In this document: positions 12,136 to 21,413 of the stretch, piece after piece
Layout of the letters: each line of letters opens with the position of its first letter
Position numbering within the stretch: position 1 is the first letter of the stretch
The notes under the pieces: model-generated
The model's database searches: none
Told to the model about the DNA's origin: nothing
What the model saw: only the letters and a program-made list of their open reading frames with translations
Assembly: GCF_000499845.2 (NCBI RefSeq)
Contig: NC_023749.2
Span: 27,063,353-27,127,352 of the forward strand
Length of the DNA stretch: 64,000 bases
Direction of reading: 5' to 3'
Origin: Phaseolus vulgaris
Lineage: Eukaryota > Streptophyta > Magnoliopsida > Fabales > Fabaceae
Translations under genes and position numbers: made by a program

Positions 12136-12861
12136 AGATGGATGAAAAAGCTGAAGAAGAAGGAAAAAAGCAAAGGCTTAGTGAAGGAGGTTTTGAAGAA
12201 GCCAATGAGACGAAACCCTAGGAAATCCCACCCACGAGAAAGGTCTAGAAAGGGGAAAGGAAGGAAGAAATTAGGAATAAAAGCAAAGAAAACAAATAAA
12301 ACACCGAAATGCAGAAAACATAAACAGTCCCAGGCGGTTACAAAGGCAATACAGTAGAGGGAAGGAGTCATCGAGTAAGAAAAACCATACCTTTGTGGCT
12401 GGAGGTAGGAAAAACGCGAGTTTTCGTAGGGAGAAAGAGCGCAAAGGGTGCAAAAGTTACAGAGAAGGTGAACAGTGAAAGGGGAGGCGAAAGAGTGAAT
12501 AAAACAGTGAGATGAAGTGCGGGATTTCGAAGACTTAAACGTTGCGACTAAAACGCAAGAAGCGCTGAATGGGCACCGTGCGATTAAGCCACGTGTCGAG
12601 AGATTAAGCATTAACTTGAAGCGCAAGAGGCACCAAGTGTTGGCCGTGCGATTGAGCCACGTGTCAAGTGATTAGAGGGCGACCCACGGCGTCACCTTTC
12701 TCGCTCAGAGAGAGTCACATCGTCAGAGCACTCGAAGGTACGTCACATCAGCGATACGAAGAATGTCACGTCAGCAGTACGGAGAATGCCACATAAACAA
12801 TAGGGCGAAGCCTTAGTCTTTTCGCTGAAAACAAGTTATCAGCTCGAGACTGGGGGACTTG

Positions 12862-13981
12862 TGTATTGTCCCGTCCCCGGGCGTTGACCAAAAGTCAAAG
12901 TCAACGTGTGGTAGGACCCCTTGCGGGACCCAAGGAAGAAAGTCAACAGATTGACCGCCTGAGGCATCGCCAGGTTAATGCGTCGCCAATAGGGAGCGTC
13001 GCCTTGCTAAGGCGTCGCCTAAAAAGGGCGTCGCCAGGTTAAAGCATCGCCAAGTAACGGCGTCGACTGGTTAAGGCGTCGCCAAGACAAAACACCAAGT
13101 TAGGACATCGCAAGGAGGCTTCGGGCCTCAATAGTTCAAGACAGTAACAAAGAGAAGAGAAAGGTGGCCTCAGGGCCATAAGTTCTAGTATCAGTAGGGG
13201 GTAACCTGACCCGTGAAGTATTCACGCCACTGCTGGGAGACCCTGGGACAGATACGACCCATGAGAGGGCCACAACCAGGGGAGAACTACGTGCATGGTA
13301 CGAGGGAAAGGTAGATACACCCCCAGGGCGAGTGACTCGAGTCTGGGGCGCAAGAGTTGGCGCCCAGCACGTCACCCCAAGCGCCAAATGCACTTCAAGG
13401 AAGGAGGACTCACACAATGGATTAACCCTAAGTTGGGTTACGGCGCTGTGAGGCCCTCCGCACAGAATAACGATCAAGTCAGAAGGACACGTGACAATTG
13501 GCACGTGCCCATTAAATGTTTCAGTGAAAGATTGCCAAGGTACGCACTAATTCAGTTAAGATTCGAACGTTCCAAGGAATATTTTGATACGCTCTCAATG
13601 CGCTTTAACGCGTTTTAAATGCGAGAGGTGTATAAAAAGGGACTTTGGGGCGTTTGAAAGGGATCCGAGTTTTGACCTAATTCTCGCAGTTTACACAGAA
13701 CACAAACCCTAGTTGCTTTTTGTTGCGCACCCACTGTGAGCACAAGACAATTAGGGCAACCCAGTTTTAGTATTCTAGCACAGTTATTTTTTACCACCTC
13801 CAGAGGGTGCGTCACCTTTAATGTGTCTCGCTAGCTGACTTGATCATCGGAGTGCAAACGGCCGCGAGGGCGCCCATTTGTTCACTTCTTTTCAGGTATC
13901 ACAGACGGAGCATAACGAAGGTGCCCTAGCTCGTGAGGACAAGCCATGCGCAAAGACGATCCCGGTCAACCGGCCGGAACA
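12862..13981 (+). repeat. 3' LTR of element E (1120 bp)
   Basis: Starts TGTATTGTCCCGTCCCCGGG just after the purine tract GACTGGGGGACTTG and ends CCGGAACA. U3 holds a GGCGTCGCC array (12956-13112). TATA box TATAAAA at 13631-13637. U5 block at about 13837-13876. Followed by ACAAC (13982-13986). Confidence 0.92.
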
Positions 13982-14688
13982 ACAACTTTCAAGACAATGC
14001 TTCTCACATGCTTGTCTTCACTTTCTTGAACATAGAATCTATTCATCTCTAACTCATGTTCTCTAAGCTTACCAAACAATGAAGCCGTTGTCAAGGATGT
14101 CAAATCTTTTGATTCAGAAATTGTTGTTACCTTAGGTTGCCAAGATCTATCAAGGCACTTGAGAATCTTGATGTTTAGTTCTTCTTTATCAAAGGCTCTC
14201 CCAAGGCTCATTAGATGGTTGATGATGTGAGTGAACCTCTTTTGCACTTCAGCAATAGATTCTCCCTTAAGCATTCTGAACATCTCATACTCTTGTAATA
14301 GAGTATGTTTCCTTGCTCTATTCACATCATTTGTTCCTTCATGGGTGACTTCCAAAGTGTCACACATTTCCTTTGCCGATGAACATTGTGATATCCTGAA
14401 AAATTCATCCGAATTCAAAGCAGATGTTATGATATTCTTGGAAATACAATCAAACCTCGCCTTTTTATTTTCAGCATTAGTCCATTGGGACCAAGGTTTT
14501 CCAATAGAAGATCCATCATTTTCAAATTTAGGAATAAAAGGGTCATTTTCAATTGCATCCCAAATTCCTTTATCAAGAGATTCAACAAAGATTTTTATTC
14601 TAACTTTCCAGAATTGATAGTTCAAACCATAGAATAGAGGTGGTCTGTTAATTGAAGCACCCTCCCCAAAAGGTAGTTTTTCAGTCAT
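13982..14688 (-). pseudogene. Copia-type gag, N-terminal 235 residues (interrupted by element E)
   Basis: ATG at 14688. Shows the usual copia gag start: FYGLNYQFWKVRIKIFVESL, then W(D/E)AI, GKPWSQWTNAENKKARFDC, SAKEMCDTLEVTHEGTNDV, and FRMLKGESIAEVQKRFTHII (UBN2-type gag domain). This protein forms the particle in copia elements. The frame is open up to 13982, where element E begins, so no zinc knuckle or pol is visible. This is a disruption by insertion, not a decayed frame. Confidence 0.9.
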
Positions 14689-14734
14689 TGAAAAAAGATT
14701 TTAGGATCATACTTGAGTATTTTTCAAGTACTAA

Positions 14735-14746
14735 GCTCTTATACCA
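14735..14746 (-). other. Primer binding site of element F (initiator tRNA-Met type)
   Basis: Minus strand TGGTATAAGAGC two bases inside the LTR end; the plant copia consensus is TGGTATCAGAGC, complementary to the 3' end of initiator tRNA-Met. Confidence 0.8.
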
Positions 14747-14748
14747 AT

Positions 14749-15799
14749 TGTTAGAATATATGGCCTTAAATGAGAGGGGGGTGAATTGTTTAAGAGGGGT
14801 TTTTGAAAACTTTTTCAGCTAGAACAAAATCCTTTGTATGAAACTCAATCAGAAATTCAGTTAGCCAAGATATAAAGCACAAAACAGCAAAGCACCAGAA
14901 AAACAATCAGTTGTTTCTTCGAAACAATCGGTTGTTTATACCAGCAAAGTAATAACAACTGAATTTAAATGAGTTTAAGGGAAGAAAAAGATACACAAAC
15001 AGTTTATACTGGTTCACTCTTAAACCAAGAGCTACATCCAGTCCCCAGAAGCCACTAGGCAATCCGCTAAGCAATCAAAACAGATTACACACAAACCACC
15101 AAAGAAGTGACCTTAAACCCTTCAAGAAGCACACTTCCTTTAGCACAACACACACCAAGAATGTTGATCTTCACAACCTCAAGAGCACACAACACTCCTT
15201 GGCAACAACACCAAAATTTACAAAAATGTTCATAACGAATTACACTTGTTTACAGAACAATCTAAAATCAATACAGATATAATCCTATTCCACTCTCTCT
15301 TGAGAAAACCCAAAGCTTGATGTGAATGTTCAAAACTTGAAAGCAATCTTTCACAACTGAAAAACTCAAATTTGTTTTTTCTTGTTTGTTATAAAACATA
15401 AACAAACTATTTATAGCTTTCAAAGCATTTAATAGAGGAGCGTATTCAGTTGGGAATTATGTTAGGATTTTCAAATAAACAATCGATTGAAACCACGAAA
15501 CAATCGATTGTTTTGGTTTAACTGCAAGTCAACCAACCAAAACAGTTTTCAACCTTTTCAAAAACACCTAAGAGCTAAACAATTGGTTGTTTCGACAAAA
15601 CAACAGGTTATTTTCACTTAGTTTGAAAAACACTCATAAACTCAAAAAGGTCTTAAAACACATTAGCTTTACATTCAACAAAGAGTGGATTACACAAATA
15701 AACTACCCAGATCCTATCCTAAACACAACAGCAACTCCAGCCTTACATCAAACACTTGGATTTGGATTCTTCAAAGCCTTTGATCGCTCTTGACCAACA
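14749..15799 (-). repeat. 5' LTR of element F (1051 bp)
   Basis: Read on the minus strand it begins TGTTGGTCAAGAGCG and ends TTCTAACA. It contains three copies of the paired ACAATCGATTGTTT-type motif (near 14901, 15477 and 15576). It is related, in opposite orientation, to the LTR at 18998-20091. Confidence 0.85.
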
Positions 15800-16516
15800 G
15801 ATGTGTCCTCGACAATAGAGTGAGGGTGAAGTGACATCGGACATCGGTGACTCAAACAGTAGAGCTGGGCCACGAGAGGTGGATCCCAGACAACACACCA
15901 GTTATAGGTAGGGGGAAGCTTAGATCACGAGGGGTCCGTGCGTGTGGTGTGAATAACGCGTTCAGGTGCGGCATAAGCAAAGAACCACTGGAAGCGCTAA
16001 GGCCCATTAGGGTTGCGCTCCAGGGGTAGGTTGCATGCATGGGACGTGAACAGCTAAGGCACCCCCAGGATGGATAGCCCTAGAGATTAGGTGCACAAGT
16101 TGGTACCCAGGTGGTCATTCCGTTAGAGGTTGCACTTCAATAAGGGAGGCTTACGAGCTAGATTGGCCTAAGATTGGGTGATAGCGGCGCTAAGGCATAC
16201 CCACAGAAACCCTAAATGCGGGTAGTGGAAACAGCAAAAACCCTAGACTATATAAAGGGTAGTAAGAAACCTCACAAGGTACGCAAGTTTTATGCAGTCT
16301 TTTACACAGTTCTTGAGAGGAGAGATGAGGTAAACATTGGTGTTTCCTTGTCCCAGTATTGACTTGAGCGTTGGAGTGCAAACAGCCTCTAGGGCGCCCT
16401 TTGTCTTTGCAGGTACAAGGTGTTTGATCGAAGAAAGGCACGAACCTAGGCAGAGAGAATTGGGCGTGCTATCGTCGTTAGGAGTACGAAGGCAGTCGAG
16501 TCAACCTGCAGGAATA
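15800..16516 (+). repeat. Gypsy LTR fragment G, cut on the left by element F
   Basis: Right-hand part of a plus-strand LTR: TATA box TATATAAA at 16250-16257, the U5 block GACTTGAGCGTTGGAGTGCA at 16361 onward followed by GGGCGCCC, and an end AACCTGCAGGAATA that resembles AACAGGCAGGATCA of A and B. No primer site follows, so it is a 3' or solo LTR. The exact right border (near 16516) and TSD could not be settled. Confidence 0.65.
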
Positions 16517-17394
16517 GGTTCTAAAGACAAATCTAACATGAAAGGTCCCAAATTCTTTAAGGGATCAAATCTTGTGATTTAACAAGCTTTCTTGTGCAGA
16601 ATTTTGCCTCCACTTGAAGAATTTGTAGAATCAGGATCTCAAGGAAGCAAATTATAAAGGCAATGACTTGTTCTGGATTTGTGTACAGCTTTATGTATAT
16701 TCTTTAAACTTGTAGAATAATTCTTTGATCTTTCCACAGTTGAACATTTTATTCTAAATCCAATTCTGAATTGTCCATTAGTTTGTTTCTGGATTATGTT
16801 TGTGTTGTATTCTTTCTGATTCAATATAAAATATGATGTGCTTTAAACCTGAATCCTTGTACGTTCAATGGTTGTTAAAAGAATTTGGTCTTTTTCAAAT
16901 TTTACACCAATTGCAGAAAATCAACTGATTGTTTCTACGAAATAACCGATTGTTTCAACTCTATCAGCACTGGTTAAAACTGTTTTTGATTCAAAGTGCT
17001 TTAATCTATTTTTCTGTTCAAACCCACTGATGTTTGTGGTCAACAATGCTTTAATTACATCCTTGAATACAAAGTATCTCAGTAATAACTGCTATTTATG
17101 AATCAGATTCCTTTAAATCTTGGAAATTAAAACTACTTTTAAAGTTTGGTCAAAACAACATGTGTTTCCTGTACTTTCTATTATGACTGGAAAAAACAGT
17201 TTTATGGTTCTGATTTGATTCTCTTTTGTTTTTTGAAAACAACCCACTAAATGCCAACTTTGACCAAATGTTGTGGCTATATATGTGAAGCTATTAGTTG
17301 CTATTTTCACAAAGAACAACCTGTTTTTTTCTACCTTTTTCTCTTTGCTCTAAGTCTATTTCTGCAGTGTGCTTCTCCTTCTCTAATTTGAACT

Positions 17395-18518
17395 ATGGCT
17401 ACAACTCCTCCATCATCTAAGAGAATGAAAACAAGAGTTATAAGGAGTGGTGGAAAGCTAGAAGGTTGGTTCTCAGGAGAATCATAATTGATTGACAAAT
17501 ACCTACATAAAACAAGTAGGAAGAGTGTTAACACACCAAAGTTTGTCTCTTTCACATGGATGAAGCAATAGAATTTGACTGTGGTGAGAAGTCTTCTCAA
17601 GGAGCAAAGGCTAAAAAGATTTCTTGAGTTTTCTAGAAACATCTATCCAGACTTGGTAAAGGTATTTTACACTAACCTGCAATTCAATGGTGACACTCTC
17701 AACTCTCATGTGAAGGGGTGGATATGGTAATCACCAATGATGTGTGGCAATCTAGGGGTGATAGAAGAGTTCAACAAGATGCAATTCTACAAGAATTGTC
17801 TCAAGAACCCCTTCTCCAAGGTAAGAAACTTTTTTGTTGGAGGGCTGAAACTTGATGAAAGGCTCATTGCCTTCATTATGTCATGGATTATCACACCAAG
17901 GGGGAGCAATCATTCTACTCTCTCTGGAGAAGACTTTTTTTTAATCTACTGCATTATGAACAAAGTAAAGATCAACTGGATTCACATAATCAAAGATCAT
18001 ATTCAAAGGCTATAAGGTTAAGTGACTTCCACTATCCCTAAGCCATATTAATTTATAAATGTGTACACTATTTTGAAGTAGATATTGAATAAGAGCTGGT
18101 TGAAATTATCAAGCCTTCAAGTGAGATTAACAGTGGATCTCTAAGCAAGATGGGATTTACTAAGATTGGTGGGAGATGGGTTAGCAAGGATGGTGACCAA
18201 GCTGGCCCTAGTGAAACTAATGATGCAGAAGAACCTGAAACTGTAGCAACTCAAGAGGAACCTCCTGCTGAGACTCATGAAGCTAGTCCTAGTGATGATC
18301 ACATAGGAGAAAGGATGACTTCAATGTCTCCTTTTGAGAGGCTAATGGTAAATCGTATGGACATCTTTGCTGACAATCAAAGAAATCTACATTAATTGTG
18401 TGAGTCAAGGTTTCACCATATGAATTCAAGGTTCCAAACCTTGGATGAGCAGATTGAAGAAGTTCAGAATCAACTTCTGGACCTACAATATGGGAGGGGT
18501 CACAGTCCTTCATTTTAA
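17395..18518 (+). pseudogene. Broken transposon-associated protein frame in F2
   Basis: ATG at 17395 (MATTPPSSKRMKTRVIRSGG). Stops and shifts follow at once (TAA near 17487), but coding-like pieces continue: FLEFSRNIYPDLVKVFYTNL, then FNKMQFYKNCLKNPFSKVRN (17737 region), then MGFTKIGGRWVSKDGD (18150) with an acidic Glu-rich stretch, FERLMVNRMDIFADNQRNLH and a last part with LDEQIEEVQNQLLDLQYGRG. The pattern resembles proteins annotated in legumes as putative plant transposon protein. I recognise the type but cannot assign a function. Confidence 0.6.
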
Positions 18519-18997
18519 ATTGTTGGTTTATGTTTCTGAACAAATTTTTTTTTTCCATTTTATGATGTTTTTTTTATCCTTCTTTTTGTCTATTGTGAAG
18601 ACAAATAGGGGAAGAAGTGTTAAGGATATGTAATGTTCTAATATCTACACTTATCTTTGTTTTTTAACATTGCTATAATTGTTGCTACAACTACTATAAC
18701 TGGTTCTTTTATTTAAAATTGAAACTCTGATACAAAATTTCAACCGGTTATTCCTGCGAAATAACCGATTGTTTATCTATGTTGCACCTTTATATGTTTG
18801 AGTGGTTTCTCACATTAATTTGGTTGATGTTCCTCTCTTGGAAATCACCTAGTGGAAACTGCTTTGTGGTGCCTTATTAACTGGAATAGATTATCATGTA
18901 TGTCTATGTTTGCTTGTGAATGCATGTTATACAGACTCTAAACAAAAAACAGTCCAAAAAGCATCCCAGGATTTATCTCCATCAAATAGGGGGAGAT

Positions 18998-20091
18998 TAT
19001 AGAGCATGGGAGCTATGATGTTTCAAATCTATGATGAAGGTTGAAGTTGTGTTGCTTTTTGTTTGGGCTTAGACTAGGTTGTTTAGAATTCTTGTAAAGA
19101 TCATTCCTAGTCCCTTGTACAAGCTTGCTCAATCTATTTTAAAAGAGAAAAGTGTTTTTCTAAGCAAAGAGAAAAACAACCGGTTGAAACCACGATATAA
19201 TTGGTTGTTTGTCACTTAGCTTGTTTGAAGGTTTTAAAATTGTTTTTGACTTGGTTAAATAATTGTCTAACCAATTCATCTGGTTAAAACGACTTTTCAA
19301 CCGGTTGATTGTCACATTTCATAACAGCTTTTCAAAAACCTGTTAATCTGTTTTGCAATTGAATCATAACTATTTTGGCTCATGATTGCTGCCTAGAACG
19401 GCTAGTTTTGAGAGCTATAAATATGGCTTTCCTTTCAAAGCAAAAAACAACAAGATTAATATCAAATACAATGAGATTGAGATTTCTTTTTGAGAAAAGT
19501 TTTGCAAGATTGTTGAATAGTTGTGCACTGGTTCAAAGTCTGATCTTAGGAGCTCTGAGATTTTTGTAAACTCAAGTGTAATTTGTTCCTTTCATGATTC
19601 TTGTATTTTTTTTCTTTTATAAACTTGTGAAGTGTGTGGAAATCTTGTAAAGTCAGAGGGTGTTCTGACTAAAGGTGTATGTTTGGCAAGAGGGTGAGTG
19701 ATTTCTGTGGTATCAAGATCACCTCTTTGTGGTTGTGTGGATTGTAATATGTGATTGTGTTACTAGTGGAACCCAGTGGTTGTCTGGGAACTGGATGTAA
19801 CTCAAGGTTGAGTGAACCAGTATAAATTTGTTGAGTAATCTCTCTCTCTCTCTCACACTCCTTATCAACTGTTTATTTTAATTATGCTTTTGTTGCTGCC
19901 ATAAACAACCGGTTAAAATGAAGTTTCAACCGATTGAAATTCTGCAAACAATTTCTTTTATATTGTTTGATTGTCTTCCTTAATAGTTTAATCTGTGATT
20001 GTTGATAAAGCTTCATTCTTATTCAGTCTTTGCGAAAATATTTTGATAAACAATTCACTCCCCTCTTGTTTAAGTCATTAGTTCTAACAAT
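18998..20091 (+). repeat. 3' LTR of F2 (about 1094 bp)
   Basis: Starts after the purine tract at about 18998 (TATAGAGCATGG; the usual TG start appears mutated) and ends TTCTAACA at 20091. The parts GAACCAGTATAAATTTGTTGA and CTCCCCTCTTGTTTAAG match the reverse complement of the F LTR (15005 and 14780 regions). A (TC)n run lies near 19839-19852. Confidence 0.7.
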
Positions 20092-20261
20092 AAATAGTAA
20101 CTTTTCAATACAAATTTAATCTCGGACAAAGGCTACATAAATGCAGCACTCTAAAAAAAAACACCAAAAGCCTCTAAAGAACAACCAACATATGGAGGGG
20201 AGATGTTTGGGGTGTATAGTATTGATGAAGATGAAAAATTTATGGATTTAAGATTACTTGT
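20092..20261. other. Target DNA left of element A (170 bp); no gene recognised
   Basis: Continues at 32445-32759 when A and one TSD copy are removed. AT-rich, with A9 near 20153-20161. No reading frame of note and no element signature. Confidence 0.7.
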
Positions 20262-21053
20262 TGTACCGCCCTGGTGGTCGGGTATGATGACGTGGCATCC
20301 TGCTACAGTGAAGGCGTGTTGACAAGGCGCCAGGTTGGCAAGAAGGGAAGGAAGTCGGGAGGCACGTGTAGTCACCAGCTGTTAAGTTGGCGTGTTCCGA
20401 CTTCCAGTTTACCAGAATAGGCGATCGCTAGGTTAAAGATCAAGTCGCCAGATGCAGACCCAGGCGACCAAGCAGTCGGAGATCGCCAGAACAAGCACAT
20501 CGCCGAAGATGGAGGAGAAGCAGATTATGAAGGCGGCCGACGAGACCACAGGGAAGGTGTATGAAGGCCCTAACTCGCCAGTTCCAGTAGAGATCGCACT
20601 CCTAAGTTAGCTATGCACTGGGCAGTACCATGCATAAGTAACTTAGCCAAAATGAGAGCAGAAGCGGCGCCAAGTCAGGGAGCCTCCAGATGATGGCACG
20701 TGTACAGTTGGATGCGAGCCACGTGTCCAAGTCTGTAACTGCCAGGAGAGAGAAAACCACCAGGTATATAAGAGTTCTTAACAGACTTTCTGAGGTACGC
20801 ACGTTCAGTTCATACACTTTACGCTTGCGAGTGACAGAGCTGTTTGTGAGAGGATTTGCACGGTTCTAGTTCTTAGTATTTGGTGATACCGTCACTGACT
20901 TGAGCGTCGGAGTGCGATCGGCCGCAGCGGCGCCGTGTCGTTTCTTTGCAGGTTCTTGAAGTAGATCCAGGGGAGGAACGAAGGTGATAAGCGGTGCGCA
21001 CGTCGATCCTTTGACGAGGCATTATCCAGCGCTCCGGTCAACAGGCAGGATCA
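20262..21053 (+). repeat. 5' LTR of element A (792 bp)
   Basis: TGTACCGCCCTGGTGGTCGG ... CAGGCAGGATCA. TATA box TATATAA at 20765-20771; U5 block at 20897-20934. Differs from the 3' copy at GTCACC/GTCGCC, CCGACGAG/CCGGCGAG and ATTATCC/ATTCTCC. Confidence 0.96.
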
Positions 21054-21056
21054 TCA

Positions 21057-21074
21057 GGCGCCCACCGTGGGGCC
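21057..21074 (+). other. Primer binding site of element A
   Basis: GGCGCCCACCGTGGGGCC three bases after the LTR end. It has A where D and E have the T before GGCGCC, so the match to the CCA end of tRNA-Lys is one base shorter. Confidence 0.7.
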
Positions 21075-21413
21075 GTGTAAAACTTGCTCCCATCCAAAAG
21101 CGTGAGTTCGTGGAAGTTTTCGAGGTTTTCTGCGTGGTTGTGTGCTGGTGCAACCGTCGTTCGCAGTTTCTTTGAGTTTCGTTCGGTGAATTTGCATTTT
21201 GTACCGTTTGTTTAGCTTTCAATCGGTGGAGTGAGGTCTTTTGTTGCTTGCGCGCAATCTGTTTGGTGGAAGTTCGAGTTCTTTTGTGGTTTTCTGCGAC
21301 GGTTTGCTGTGTTCTTGAGTTCTTGCGCAGTTTCTTGAGTTTTCTCCGATTGATCGCTGATTCAATCGTGGTTGAAGTGTTGTTTGCTGTATTCCTGTGG
21401 TTCGCTGAAGTTA

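Larger units (their letters stand above)
4278..13981 (+). mobile_element. Element E: internally deleted Tat-type gypsy retrotransposon
   Basis: Plus-strand element with part of its 5' LTR (4278-4982; the first ~416 bp lie left of D outside the window), primer site, broken gag-protease, a scar where RT, RNase H and the integrase core should be, the last part of integrase, repeat arrays, a degraded opposite-strand gene and a full 3' LTR (12862-13981). The base after the 3' LTR begins ACAAC (expected TSD; the other copy is outside). E is inserted in the gag of copia element F and is itself hit by D and by a solo LTR. It could only have moved with proteins from a relative. Confidence 0.88.
13982..15799 (-). 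mobile_element. Element F: Ty1/copia retrotransposon, 5' end
   Basis: Minus strand: 5' LTR (14749-15799), primer site, and the beginning of gag, which is interrupted at 13982 by element E. The rest lies left of D and E, outside the window. GATGT at 15800-15804 is the expected TSD copy on this side. Confidence 0.85.
16517..20091 (+). mobile_element. Element F2: old LTR retroelement remnant with an accessory reading frame
   Basis: Plus-strand remnant with a 3' LTR (18998-20091) preceded by a purine tract (AATAGGGGGAGAT). The internal region holds only one recognisable, broken frame (17395-18518). No RT, integrase or protease can be read. 16517-17394 is AT-rich with one copy of the ACAACCGATTGTTT paired motif (16917-16957). 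The 5' LTR is not in the window. Confidence 0.65.

Noticed and set aside
12142..12357. Lysine-rich small plus-strand frame
   Set aside because: Lies in the leader of the opposite-strand gene of E; low-complexity and not conserved in A, B or C.
14749..20091. A single element with 1-kb terminal inverted repeats
   Set aside because: Each end has LTR features in its own direction (primer site at 14735-14746, purine tract at 18985), no shared TSD, and other borders lie between them.
21372..21413. Upstream start of A gag-pol 14 codons earlier
   Set aside because: That codon is TTG; the first ATG at 21414 is shared with B (40641).
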